DNA of 10,812 bases from DAOUAE01 sp034433795 (GCA_034433795.1 DAOUAE010000097.1:1-10812), one strand, 5' to 3'. Counted from the first letter of the stretch, positions 1 through 7,050 are shown. Program-made: numbers and translations. The notes: generated from the letters alone by a model not told the origin.

Positions 1-1
1 C

Positions 2-301
2 CTGCTGACGCCCGCCCCCACCCCGACCGCGCCCGTGCTCACCCCCACCCCCGCCAGCCCGGTTCCCACGCCCACCGCCGAACCGGCGCGCCAGACCGCT
101 CGCGTCGGCAACACCGGTGGCGACGGCGTCTACCTCCGCCGGACGCCCCGGGCCGACGACCGGCTTATCGCCTGGCCCGACAACACCCCGCTGGTCCTGC
201 TGGGCGAGGAGACGGTCAATGAGGGGCGGACCTGGGTCCGGGTCCGCGACCCGCGGGGCAACGTCGGCTGGGTCCCCAGAGAGTACCTGGTCGGCCCCTG
301 A
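2..301 (+). CDS. SH3b-domain protein, C-terminal part (5' end outside window)
   Basis: The reading frame is open from base 2 without a start codon, so only the last 99 codons are present; the GTG at 35 is probably internal. Roughly the first 30 visible residues are a Pro/Thr/Ala-rich linker with repeated PTP units. About 65 residues of a bacterial SH3 (SH3b) domain follow, recognisable from 'GVYLRRTP' near its start and 'GNVGWVPREYLVG' at its end, with the stop just after the domain. Such domains bind peptides or cell-wall components and often end secreted or membrane-anchored proteins in which the low-complexity stretch is a spacer. What lies N-terminal (signal peptide, enzyme, kinase or lipoprotein anchor) cannot be seen, so the overall function is unknown. 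The gene is convergent with the molybdoenzyme gene, with only 7 bases between the two stops. The domain call is fairly secure. Confidence 0.8.
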   Translation: MLTPAPTPTAPVLTPTPASPVPTPTAEPARQTARVGNTGGDGVYLRRTPRADDRLIAWPDNTPLVLLGEETVNEGRTWVRVRDPRGNVGWVPREYLVGP

Positions 302-308
302 GCGGGCC
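293..308. terminator. Small GC hairpin at the convergent gene ends (weak terminator candidate)
   Basis: GGCCC (293-297) and GGGCC (304-308) form a 5-bp stem with a 6-base loop, straddling the TGA of the SH3b gene and ending at the stop of the facing gene. There is no T tract on either strand, so intrinsic termination would be weak. It is listed only because no other terminator is visible between the two convergent genes. Confidence 0.2.
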
Positions 309-1829
309 TCAGCCGGTCGGCGGGTCCACCACCCGGAGGACCACCTGATGGTAGCCCGAGGCGCCGTCGGGGAAGGGGTCGCGGACCTCGGCGGTCTGGA
401 CCTGGCCGTCGTAGGCCCGGACCAGCAGGGTGTAGCGGTCGCTCTGGGCCGGCGTCCACTCATCGAGCCAGAAGACCCAGGTGTAGGGTGAGAGCGGCGC
501 CTTGAGACGGGCCGGCCGCCAGGTCCGACCGCCGTCCAGCGAGTACTCGACCCGGCTGATCCCCCGGTCGCCGGCGAAGGCGATCCCGCCGACGAGCAGC
601 GGCTCGCGAACCACCGTCCCCTGGCGGGCCGGCAGGAAGATCTGCGACATCGTCTTGATCACCGCCGTGTCGCTCCAGCCCTGGGCCTCCCAGAAGCCCA
701 TGAAATCGTGGTCCACCACCTCGATACGGGTCAGAAACTTGGCGTGTTTCATCCCGTAGATGCCCGGCACGATGGCCCGGGCCGGGAAGCCGTGCAGGAC
801 CGGCAGCGGCTCGCCGTTCATCTCGTAGGCGATGAGGGTGGCCGGATCCAGCGCCTTGGCCAGGGGGATGCTGTCGGTGTAGTCGTCGGCGCAGTGGAAG
901 ACCACATCCACCGCCCCCGGTTTGACCCCGGCCCGCTCCAGAAGATCGCGCAGCCGTACGCCTGTCCAGCGGGCGGTGCTGATGAGGTCGCCGCCCACCT
1001 GGTTGCTGATGCACTCCAGGGTGACGATCTCGCTGACCGCCGGCAGCGCCCGGAGTTCGGCCAGGGTCAGGCTGTAGGGGCGCTCGACCAGGCCGGTGAT
1101 CTCCAGCCGCCAGGTGTCCGGGTTGACCCGCGGCTCGATGAGATTTTTCGAGACGGTGTAGAAGACCTCGTTCGGGGTGATCTCGGGCGGCAGCGCTCCC
1201 CGCGTCGGCGAGGGGGTGAAAGCCCGCCGCCAGAGGGCCAGCAGGGTGGACTGCTCCCAGAGCGCCCGCCAGAGAACGCCTCCGGCCAGCGCGGCCAGGG
1301 CCCCGATCCCCAGGGTCCGCAGCAGCCGCCGCCGGTCGCTCACCGGCCCCGTCGCCGGCCGGACGGTGGGGCTGGCCAGCCCCGCCCGCCAGGTGAGGCT
1401 GTAGGCCAGGGCCACCAGGCCGAGCAGCCCCAGGGCGACCAGGTCACTCCCGGTTCCGGCGCCCCGGGCCCGGGGCCAGAGAGGGAGCGCCAGAAGCAGC
1501 CAGAGGAGCAGACTGAGGCCCACCAGCCCTGGGCGGCGCTGCCCCCAGCCCCCTGGCAGCCGGGCCCAGAGGAGACCGAGCGCGCCGCCCAGGAGCACCT
1601 GACCGGCCAGGAGCGCCAGGAAGAGGAGCGGCTTGGCGGCGAAGCCCAGCCGGTCGATGAGAAACGAGAAGACCGCGCCCGGCAGGAGGCGGAGGAAGGC
1701 CTCTTCCAGAAGATCCGCCGGGGTCGGCAGCCCGACGGCCAGGCGCGCTCCCAGGAGGAGGGCGCTGGCCACCGCTCCCGCCCGCAGGCCCGCCCGCAAG
1801 CCCGGGTCCGTGCGCCACTGTCGCCGCAT
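309..1829 (-). CDS. Membrane-anchored molybdopterin-dependent oxidoreductase (sulfite oxidase/YedY superfamily)
   Basis: 506 residues in two parts. Residues 1-190 carry five hydrophobic helices (about 13-33, 66-90, 100-118, 128-147, 170-190). Residues 215-375 are the Mo-pterin oxidoreductase domain, and about 385-503 a C-terminal beta domain like the sulfite oxidase dimerisation domain ('VEYSLDGGRTW', 'WTPAQSDRYTLLVRAYDG'). Cys273 in 'LECISNQVGG' is the expected molybdenum ligand; 'GFPARAIVPGIYGMKHAKFL' (347-366) is a typical cofactor-contact stretch. 'SDRRRLLRTLG' before helix 5 is Tat-like, and with a cytoplasmic N-terminus five helices put the Mo domain outside the membrane. It probably oxidises or reduces a small sulfur or similar substrate and exchanges electrons with the membrane; the substrate cannot be read from sequence. 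No haem-subunit gene (MsrQ/YedZ type) is adjacent. The ATG is supported by GGAGG six bases upstream (1836-1840). Confidence 0.88.
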   Translation of the reverse strand: MRRQWRTDPGLRAGLRAGAVASALLLGARLAVGLPTPADLLEEAFLRLLPGAVFSFLIDRLGFAAKPLLFLALLAGQVLLGGALGLLWARLPGGWGQRRPGLVGLSLLLWLLLALPLWPRARGAGTGSDLVALGLLGLVALAYSLTWRAGLASPTVRPATGPVSDRRRLLRTLGIGALAALAGGVLWRALWEQSTLLALWRRAFTPSPTRGALPPEITPNEVFYTVSKNLIEPRVNPDTWRLEITGLVERPYSLTLAELRALPAVSEIVTLECISNQVGGDLISTARWTGVRLRDLLERAGVKPGAVDVVFHCADDYTDSIPLAKALDPATLIAYEMNGEPLPVLHGFPARAIVPGIYGMKHAKFLTRIEVVDHDFMGFWEAQGWSDTAVIKTMSQIFLPARQGTVVREPLLVGGIAFAGDRGISRVEYSLDGGRTWRPARLKAPLSPYTWVFWLDEWTPAQSDRYTLLVRAYDGQVQTAEVRDPFPDGASGYHQVVLRVVDPPTG

Positions 1830-1883
1830 GGGTCGCCTCCGTATAGCGCCGGCGGCCCTGACCGGGCTCCGGCGCCGGAAACA

Positions 1884-1917
1884 GGGCGCGACCGCCAGCT
1901 CTCAGACGGTCGCGCCC
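1884..1917 (-). terminator. Probable rho-independent terminator after the ABC permease gene
   Basis: GGGCGCGACCG (1884-1894) and CGGTCGCGCCC (1907-1917) are perfect 11-bp inverted repeats around a 12-base loop, 39 bases past the permease stop. Read on the minus strand the stem is followed by TGTTT, a short T-rich tail. It should end the binding-protein/permease transcript before the molybdoenzyme gene, though the short tail means partial read-through is possible. A second small palindrome, CCGGCGCCGG, lies at 1869-1878. Confidence 0.6.
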
Positions 1918-1955
1918 GCGTGCCGAACACGCCGTTCCGGACGGCCGCCGGGTGG

Positions 1956-3941
1956 TTACCCTTTCACCGCCCCGGCCGCCAGGCCGCTGACCAGGAAGCG
2001 CTGGCTCAGCGAGTAGAAGATCATCACCGGCAGAGCGGTCAGGACCGAGGCGGCCATCAGCAGGCCCCACGGGAAGACGTCGCCGATCACCACGCGCCCC
2101 AGACCGACCGGCAGGGTGGTGGCCGAGTTCTTTGAGATCAGGATGAAGGCCAGCAGGAACTCGTTCCAGGCCTGGGTGATGGCCAGGATGGCCACCGCCG
2201 CCAGAGCCGGGGCCACCAGCGGCAGGACGATGCGGACGAAGGCCTGGAAGCGGTTGCAGCCATCGATCAGGGCGGCGTCCTCCAGCTCCTCGGGGATCGA
2301 GCGGTAGTAGCCCATCAGCAGCCAGCAGGCGAACGGCATCAGGAAGGTCGGATAGGCGATCATCAGCGAGGCCAGCGTGTTGGTCAGTTTCAGGGTGGCG
2401 AAGATCTGGTAGAGGGAGACCACCAGCATGATCCCCGGCATCAGGTAGGTGACCAGGATGATCGAGGAGAGCAGCCCTGCCCCCCGCCAGCGCAGCCGCA
2501 CCAGGGCGTAGGCTCCCAGGGCCGAGGCCAGGACGCCGATGGCCATGCTGACCAGCGCCACCTGGACGGTGTTGCCCAGCCAGAGGAGGAAGTCGGTCTT
2601 GGTGAGAAGGTCGCGGAAGTTGTCCAGCGTCCAGGGGTTGGGCCAGAAGGGCGTGCGGAAGGTCCGGATCTGGTCGTTGGTCTTGAAGGCGGTGATGAGC
2701 ACGAAGTAGAAGGGGAAGAGCTCGAAGAGGAGCACCAGCGCCGTCCCCAGGGCGATGCCCAGGCCGGCCAGCCGGCGGCCCAGCCAGCGAACCGTCCGCT
2801 CCCGCTGGGGATCGCCACCGCCGAGCACCCGATAGAGGAGATGGCCCAGCGCCCCGAAGGCGATCTCCAGGGCGTCGTTGACCAGCCAGAAGAGGCGGAC
2901 CAGCAGCCGGATGGCCAGCCGGCCGGGCCAGAGAAGGGTCAGGAAGGCCCGCCAGGCCAGGCTCTCGCCCTCGCTCTCGCCGCGCTGGCCGATGCGCATG
3001 TAGCGGCCCAGGATGAAGATGGCCAGGAGCAGGAGGGGCGCCATCGTCAGGGCCACCGCCACCCCCTGGCTGTAGCGCAGGCCGCCGATCTTCTCGTAGG
3101 CCAGGACGGCGTAGACGCGGGTGGCGCCGCTCGGACCGCCGCCGGTGATGAGGTAGATCAGCCCGAAGGTGTTGAACGTCCAGATCGTCGAGAGGAGCGT
3201 CTCGACGATGATCACGTAGCGCAGGCCCGGCAGGGTGATGTGCAGGAAGCGCTGCCAGGCGTTGGCCCCGTCCACTGCGGCGGCGTCGTAGAGCTCTTTG
3301 TCGATGGCCTTGAGCCCGGCCAGGGCCAGCAGGGTGAAGAAGGGCACGCCTTTCCAGACGTTGACCAGGATCATCGAGGCCAGGGCCCAGCCGGCCTCAC
3401 CGGTCCAGGGAATGCCCTTGCTCGTCCCGACGAGCCCGCCGCTGAGCTCGTAGAGCGTGCGCAGGATCAGGTTCAGCCCGCCGAAGACCGGGTCGAACAG
3501 AAAGCGCCAGGTCAGGGCGGTCACCACCTCCGGCACCACGAAGGGTAGAAGCACCAGCGGCGCCAGAATCCCCTGCCAGCGGGCAGTGTTGTGCAGGAGC
3601 ATGGCGGCGCAGAGCCCGACCAGGAACTTGAAGAGGACGGCGAAGAAGGTGAAGCGGACGGTGATCCAGAACGAATCGAGGAAGACCGGGTCGCGCCAGA
3701 GGTCAAGGTAGTTCTGGAGGCCCCGGAACTGCCCCCAGTTGATGCCAATGACGTTGAAAAAACTCATCCAGACGGCGGTGACAAAGGGGTAACCGATCAG
3801 CCCCACCAGGAGCAGGACCATCGGTCCGGCGAAGAGATAGGCCGTCCGCCAGTCCCGTCCCAGGACCTGCTCGCTCCAGCGCTTGAGGACGACCGACCGG
3901 GGGAGCGGGCGGGCCACCGGCCCGATCGTCGGTGTGCTCAT
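1956..3941 (-). CDS. Fused two-domain ABC sugar-transport permease (MalF-like plus MalG-like)
   Basis: 661 residues, about twice a normal permease subunit (280-320). Residues 1-318 match the MalF/UgpA-type half, with six hydrophobic segments (about 34-56, 93-115, 124-148, 185-208, 240-262, 296-313). Residues 391-661 match the MalG/UgpE-type half, with six more (about 393-418, 455-480, 488-512, 520-545, 577-600, 625-650). Each half has its ATPase-coupling EAA loop: 'ELYDAAAVDGANAWQRFLHI' at 216-235 and 'EELEDAALIDGCNRFQAFVR' at 551-570. A roughly 70-residue linker (319-390), with a hydrophobic or amphipathic patch at 345-372, joins them, so one chain should form the whole import channel. The upstream neighbour is the binding lipoprotein; no ATPase is encoded here, so a shared MsmX/UgpC-like ATPase is implied. 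The ATG follows a GGGAGAGG ribosome site. A sequencing-error fusion is unlikely because the linker is a clean coding stretch. Substrate unknown, probably a sugar or glycoside. Confidence 0.92.
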   Translation of the reverse strand: MSTPTIGPVARPLPRSVVLKRWSEQVLGRDWRTAYLFAGPMVLLLVGLIGYPFVTAVWMSFFNVIGINWGQFRGLQNYLDLWRDPVFLDSFWITVRFTFFAVLFKFLVGLCAAMLLHNTARWQGILAPLVLLPFVVPEVVTALTWRFLFDPVFGGLNLILRTLYELSGGLVGTSKGIPWTGEAGWALASMILVNVWKGVPFFTLLALAGLKAIDKELYDAAAVDGANAWQRFLHITLPGLRYVIIVETLLSTIWTFNTFGLIYLITGGGPSGATRVYAVLAYEKIGGLRYSQGVAVALTMAPLLLLAIFILGRYMRIGQRGESEGESLAWRAFLTLLWPGRLAIRLLVRLFWLVNDALEIAFGALGHLLYRVLGGGDPQRERTVRWLGRRLAGLGIALGTALVLLFELFPFYFVLITAFKTNDQIRTFRTPFWPNPWTLDNFRDLLTKTDFLLWLGNTVQVALVSMAIGVLASALGAYALVRLRWRGAGLLSSIILVTYLMPGIMLVVSLYQIFATLKLTNTLASLMIAYPTFLMPFACWLLMGYYRSIPEELEDAALIDGCNRFQAFVRIVLPLVAPALAAVAILAITQAWNEFLLAFILISKNSATTLPVGLGRVVIGDVFPWGLLMAASVLTALPVMIFYSLSQRFLVSGLAAGAVKG

Positions 3942-3985
3942 AGATCCTCTCCCTTACCACTCAACCGTGCGGCCGGTAAGACAGA

Positions 3986-4015
3986 GCGTGGGGAGGGCAG
4001 ATGCCCTCCCCACGC
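3986..4015 (-). terminator. Intercistronic stem-loop between binding-protein and permease genes
   Basis: GCGTGGGGAGGGC (3986-3998) and GCCCTCCCCACGC (4003-4015) are perfect 13-bp arms around the 4-base loop AGAT, lying 7 bases after the binding-protein stop. The sequence after it on the minus strand (TCTGTCTTACC) has no real T run. In such transporter operons a stem-loop at this place commonly protects the upstream message or partly terminates, so that more binding protein than permease is made; I infer that role here. Confidence 0.65.
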
Positions 4016-4022
4016 CGGCCGT

Positions 4023-5525
4023 CTACTCGCCCTTCAGCCCGAACTCTTTGAAGATCTTGACGCAGCGGTCGTGGGCCTCCTTGACCGCCTGCTCAACCGG
4101 CTTGCCCTTGAGGATCTGGCCCATCATATCGGTAGCCACATTGTCGCGGCTGACCGCGTCGGCGGCCGCCGAGAGGGGACCCCGATGGGCCACGCCCCGG
4201 AAGGGCGGCTCGGTCCAGGCGATCGGCTCGAAGCGGCGGTTGTTCTCGTCTTCCCGCACGATCGGGTCGTCCCACATCTTGCGGAACGGCGGGATAACGT
4301 AGCCCTGGCTCACCTTCCAGAGCGGCCGCTGCTGCTCCGGCGACATCATGTGCTGGATGAGGGCGACCGCCGCGTCGCGGTTCTTGACGCCCTTGAACAG
4401 GTAGAAGTTGTTGCTGCTGGCGCCCTGGAACCGCTTACGGATCGGCCCGTAGGGGACAGGGAGAACCTTGATCTCCTGCCAGAAGGGTACTTTGTCAAAG
4501 ACCGCCTTGGCGTAGAGCGTCCCGGCGTTCGAGGTGAAGGCGATGGTCCCGGCCAGGAAGGCCTCGTTGTTCGAGGGGTCGGTCCAGGAGTTGACGCCGG
4601 GCGGCAGCATCTTCTCCCACTTCTTGTCCAGGTAGACCTCGGCCAGCCACTTGATCCCGGCCACCGTCTCCGGCGAGTAGAGGGTCACGATCTGGCCCGA
4701 CTCATCGGTCAGGGCCCCGCCCCAGTGCCAGATGATGTTCCAGACCAGGCTCTCGCCGTCGCCCGAGCGGTTGACCGTCATGCCCCAGCCCCACATCTTG
4801 TTGGCCGGGTCCGAGACCTTCAGGCAGGCCTCGCGGACCTGGTCCCAGGTCTCCAGGTCCTTGTCGATGTCGATGCCGTGCTTGGCGAAGACATCGCGCC
4901 GAGCCCAGTAGCCGCCGGTCCGCCCGTAGAACGGCACACCCCACCACTTGCCCTCGTGGAAGAGCGAGGCCTCGCTGCCGGGCATGACCTTGCCATATTT
5001 GTTGACGAGATCCTTGACGATATCGTCGACCGGCTCGCCGATCCCCAGCTGGTGGAGCTGGCGGACGCTCAGGCCATGGATCATCAGGTCGGGCGGGTCG
5101 CCGGCCTGGACCACCGCCAGCAGTTTCTGGTAGATGTCGGCGCCGGCCAGGAAGGCGGCCACCGGCGAGATCTCGATCGGCCAGCCCTGGGCTTTGGCGA
5201 ACTCCTCGATGGTCTTCTTGACGTGGGCGTTGTGGTCCGGGTGGTAGTCGTCGATGAGGTAGACCTGGAACTTGCCCTTCACCGGAACCTTGGCGACCGG
5301 CTTGGGCTGGGCAGCCGGGGTGGGTGTCGGCTGGGCTGGCTGCGCCGGCTTGGCGGCGGCCGGAGTGGGCGTCGGCTGTGCGGCCGGCTTGGCCGGGGCC
5401 GGCGTCGGCGTGGGCTCGGCGGCCGGCGCGCAGGCGGCCAGGACCGATCCCACCGCCAGGAGCGCGCTCAGGCGCAGGACCGCCCGGCGGCTGAGACGAG
5501 ATCCGGTGAGTGCTGAATGCGGCAT
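4023..5525 (-). CDS. ABC transporter substrate-binding lipoprotein (solute-binding protein family 1), Tat-exported
   Basis: 500 residues. The N-terminus has a twin-arginine motif 'SRRAVLR' (12-18), a hydrophobic core and the lipobox 'VLAAC', with Cys32 the predicted lipidated residue. Residues 33-79 are a low-complexity tether with three PTPTP units (38-42, 51-55, 66-70). The rest is a two-lobed solute-binding fold: 'GKFQVYLI' first strand, 'AGDPPDLMIHG' (typical 'PDL' strand), 'EGKWWGVPFYGRTGGYWAR', 'AFLAGTIAFTSNAG' and a C-terminal 'KEAHDRCVKIFKEFG' helix. Many aromatic residues in these segments suit a carbohydrate ligand, but the substrate is not identifiable. It captures ligand outside the membrane and delivers it to the fused permease encoded downstream. 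The ATG is preceded by GGGGGAGG at the right distance. Its own strong promoter and a stem-loop after its stop suggest that it is the most abundant product of the unit. Confidence 0.92.
   Translation of the reverse strand: MPHSALTGSRLSRRAVLRLSALLAVGSVLAACAPAAEPTPTPAPAKPAAQPTPTPAAAKPAQPAQPTPTPAAQPKPVAKVPVKGKFQVYLIDDYHPDHNAHVKKTIEEFAKAQGWPIEISPVAAFLAGADIYQKLLAVVQAGDPPDLMIHGLSVRQLHQLGIGEPVDDIVKDLVNKYGKVMPGSEASLFHEGKWWGVPFYGRTGGYWARRDVFAKHGIDIDKDLETWDQVREACLKVSDPANKMWGWGMTVNRSGDGESLVWNIIWHWGGALTDESGQIVTLYSPETVAGIKWLAEVYLDKKWEKMLPPGVNSWTDPSNNEAFLAGTIAFTSNAGTLYAKAVFDKVPFWQEIKVLPVPYGPIRKRFQGASSNNFYLFKGVKNRDAAVALIQHMMSPEQQRPLWKVSQGYVIPPFRKMWDDPIVREDENNRRFEPIAWTEPPFRGVAHRGPLSAAADAVSRDNVATDMMGQILKGKPVEQAVKEAHDRCVKIFKEFGLKGE
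5288..5432 (-). repeat. Degenerate in-frame repeats encoding the PTPTP tether
   Basis: Codons 32-79 of the binding-protein gene contain three imperfect copies of a 13-15 residue unit (PTPTP followed by A/K/P/Q-rich residues). The DNA shows matching repeats of GGCGTCGG- and GCCGGCTTGG-like words on the plus strand. It is a flexible spacer between lipid anchor and binding domain and a likely site of length variation between strains. Confidence 0.7.
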
Positions 5526-5549
5526 GCAGTCCTCCCCCTTCTTCGCGCT

Positions 5550-5573
5550 GGCCCGGTCTCACCGGACCGGGCC
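5550..5573 (-). promoter_or_regulatory. GC-rich hairpin in the 5' leader of the binding-protein gene
   Basis: GGCCCGGTC (5550-5558) and GACCGGGCC (5565-5573) are perfect 9-bp arms with a 6-base loop, about 15 bases upstream of the Shine-Dalgarno sequence and inside the predicted untranslated leader. It could stabilise the message or modulate translation. It shares the GACCGG word with the palindromes upstream, so it might also be a degenerate protein-binding site. Confidence 0.45.
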
Positions 5574-5583
5574 CCTCGACCTC

Positions 5584-5607
5584 GACCGGTCCAGACGTCG
5601 ACCGGTC
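5584..5607. promoter_or_regulatory. Tandem palindromes, candidate operator for the ABC transporter unit
   Basis: TCGACCGGTC occurs twice, at 5582-5591 and 5598-5607, with starts 16 bp apart; the inner 8 bases GACCGGTC (5584-5591, 5600-5607) are a perfect palindrome. Both copies lie just downstream of the predicted start point (near 5619), where a bound repressor would block transcription. No regulator gene is in the window, so which protein family binds is unknown. Confidence 0.5.
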
Positions 5608-5625
5608 TATTACTTGGCTACAGGT

Positions 5626-5653
5626 ATTATAAGCCTCCAGGGCTCCGTGTCAA
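5626..5653 (-). promoter_or_regulatory. Near-consensus sigma-70 promoter for the ABC transporter unit
   Basis: On the minus strand TTGACA (5648-5653) and TATAAT (5626-5631) both match consensus exactly, with a 16-bp spacer. The expected start is an A near 5619, giving a leader of about 94 bases before the ATG at 5525. The -35 lies only about 25 bases past the stop of the upstream trpB2 gene. A-T bases are rare in this GC-rich DNA, which makes a chance match less likely. Confidence 0.8.
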
Positions 5654-5679
5654 GGAGTCCCCGTCTACCTGGCAGCGAT

Positions 5680-7044
5680 CTAGGTCTCAACATGTGGTAA
5701 GGCGGCCAGGGCCTGCGCGATCGCCGTGGCCGGGAGCTCGATGTCCACCAGCCGGCCGTGGGCGAAGTCGTCGTAGGCCTGGAGGTCGAAGAGGCCGTGG
5801 CCGCTCAGGTTGAACAGGATGGTCCGGCGCTCGCCGCGTTCGCGGCAGCGGATCGCCTCGTCGATGACCGCCTTGATGGCGTGGGCCGACTCGGGGGCCG
5901 GCACGATGCCCTCGGTCCAGGCGAAGAAGCGGGCCGCCTCGAAGACCGGGTTCTGGTGGTAGGCCACCGCCTCGATGATCCCGGCGTCGTAGAGCAGGCT
6001 GACCGTCGGGGCGTCGCCGTGGTAGCGCAGCCCGCCGGCGTGGATGCCGGCCGGGACGAAGGTGTGGCCCAGGGTGTACATCTTGATGAGCGGGGTCAGC
6101 CGGGCGGTGTCGCCGAAGTCGTAGAGGTACTTCCCCTTGGTCAGGGTCGGGCAGGCCGCTGGCTCCACGGCCACCACCCGCAGGTGGGGCTGGCGGCCGG
6201 TCAGTTTGTCGTAGAGGAAGGGGTAGGCGATCCCGGCCAGGTTGCTGCCGCCGCCGCAGCAGGCGATGATGACATCGGGGTAGGCGTCGGCCATCTCCAG
6301 TTGCTTTTTCGCCTCCAACCCGATCACCGTCTGGTGCAGCAGCACGTGGTTGAGGACCGAGCCCAGGCTGTACTTGGTGTCGTCGTGGGTGGCGGCGTCC
6401 TCGACCGCCTCGCTGATGGCGATCCCCAGGCTGCCGGGAGAGTCGGGCTGCTCGGCTAAGATCCGCCGGCCGGCGGCCGTCTGAGCGCTGGGGCTGGCGA
6501 AGACCTGGGCACCGTAGGTCTCCATCAGCAGCCGGCGGTAGGGTTTCTGGTGGTAGGAGACCCTGACCATGTAGACCGTGCACTCCAGCCCCAAAAGCCG
6601 GCAGGCGAAGGCCAGGGCGCTGCCCCACTGGCCGGCGCCGGTCTCGGTGGCCAGCCGGCGGACGCCCTCCTGCTTGTTGTAGTAGGCCTGGGCGACGGCG
6701 GTGTTGGGCTTGTGCGAGCCGACCGGGCTGACGCCCTCGTACTTGTAGAAGATGCGGGCCGGGGTGTCGAGAGCCTGCTCCAGCCGGCGGGCCCGGTAGA
6801 GGGGCGTCGGCCGCCAGAGGCGGTAGATCGCCCGCACCGGCTCGGGGATCGCGATCCAGCGCTCGGTCGAGACCTCCTGCCGGATGAGCGCCTCCGGGAA
6901 GAGCGGGGCCAGGTCGGCCGGGCCGATGGGCTGGCCGGTGGCCGGGTGCAGGACCGGCGGCAGCGGGCGCGGGAGATCGGGCAGGATGTTGTACCAGTGG
7001 GTGGGAAGGTCCGTCTCTGCGAGCAGATACTTGGTCGTCTCCAC
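5680..7044 (-). CDS. trpB2: Tryptophan synthase beta chain-like protein, TrpB2 type
   Basis: 454 residues from the chosen GTG. A PLP-dependent fold-type II enzyme; TrpB joins indole and L-serine to make tryptophan. Visible motifs: 'GSHKPN' (109-114) with Lys112 as the PLP Schiff-base lysine; 'ETGAGQWG' (134-141) with the catalytic Glu134 and the Trp that marks TrpB2, where classical TrpB has GAGQHG; 'CGGGSN' (263-268) phosphate-binding loop; 'SGHG' (414-417) near the end. The long N-terminus ('TDLPTHWYNILPDLPRP') and the length are also TrpB2 features. TrpB2 proteins often lack a TrpA partner, and no trpA is nearby. The frame extends to a GTG at 7077 touching the tyrA stop, but a GAGGAGGAA site correctly spaced for the GTG at 7044 makes that start better. 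It is the last gene of the probable operon, 33 bases after tyrA. Confidence 0.93.
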   Translation of the reverse strand: METTKYLLAETDLPTHWYNILPDLPRPLPPVLHPATGQPIGPADLAPLFPEALIRQEVSTERWIAIPEPVRAIYRLWRPTPLYRARRLEQALDTPARIFYKYEGVSPVGSHKPNTAVAQAYYNKQEGVRRLATETGAGQWGSALAFACRLLGLECTVYMVRVSYHQKPYRRLLMETYGAQVFASPSAQTAAGRRILAEQPDSPGSLGIAISEAVEDAATHDDTKYSLGSVLNHVLLHQTVIGLEAKKQLEMADAYPDVIIACCGGGSNLAGIAYPFLYDKLTGRQPHLRVVAVEPAACPTLTKGKYLYDFGDTARLTPLIKMYTLGHTFVPAGIHAGGLRYHGDAPTVSLLYDAGIIEAVAYHQNPVFEAARFFAWTEGIVPAPESAHAIKAVIDEAIRCRERGERRTILFNLSGHGLFDLQAYDDFAHGRLVDIELPATAIAQALAALPHVET

Positions 7045-7050
7045 CGTGAC

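Noticed and set aside
1840..1850. TATACG upstream of the molybdoenzyme gene as a -10 element
   Set aside because: It abuts the ribosome site, leaving almost no leader, and has no -35 at 16-18 bp.
708..2135. 475-codon open frame on the plus strand, antisense to the molybdoenzyme and permease genes
   Set aside because: Composition is the Gly/Arg/Gln/Pro-rich pattern of a reverse-strand shadow in GC-rich DNA; it has no recognisable motif and crosses two well-supported genes.
5288..5432. Possible CRISPR or tandem-repeat array in the repetitive GGCGTCGG-rich DNA
   Set aside because: The repeats are in frame, degenerate and encode a PTPTP protein tether; there are no unique spacers of constant length.
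3591..5516. 641-codon open frame on the plus strand opposite the binding-protein gene
   Set aside because: It runs opposite a clear solute-binding protein; its residues (Asp/Arg/Leu/Val/Gly-biased) reflect the complement of that gene, and it has no domain.
5635..5665. Imperfect hairpin (GG-CTCC / GGAGCC) around the -35 of the ABC promoter as a trpB2 terminator
   Set aside because: The stem is only 4-6 bp with a bulge and has no T tract; the sequence is better explained by the promoter.
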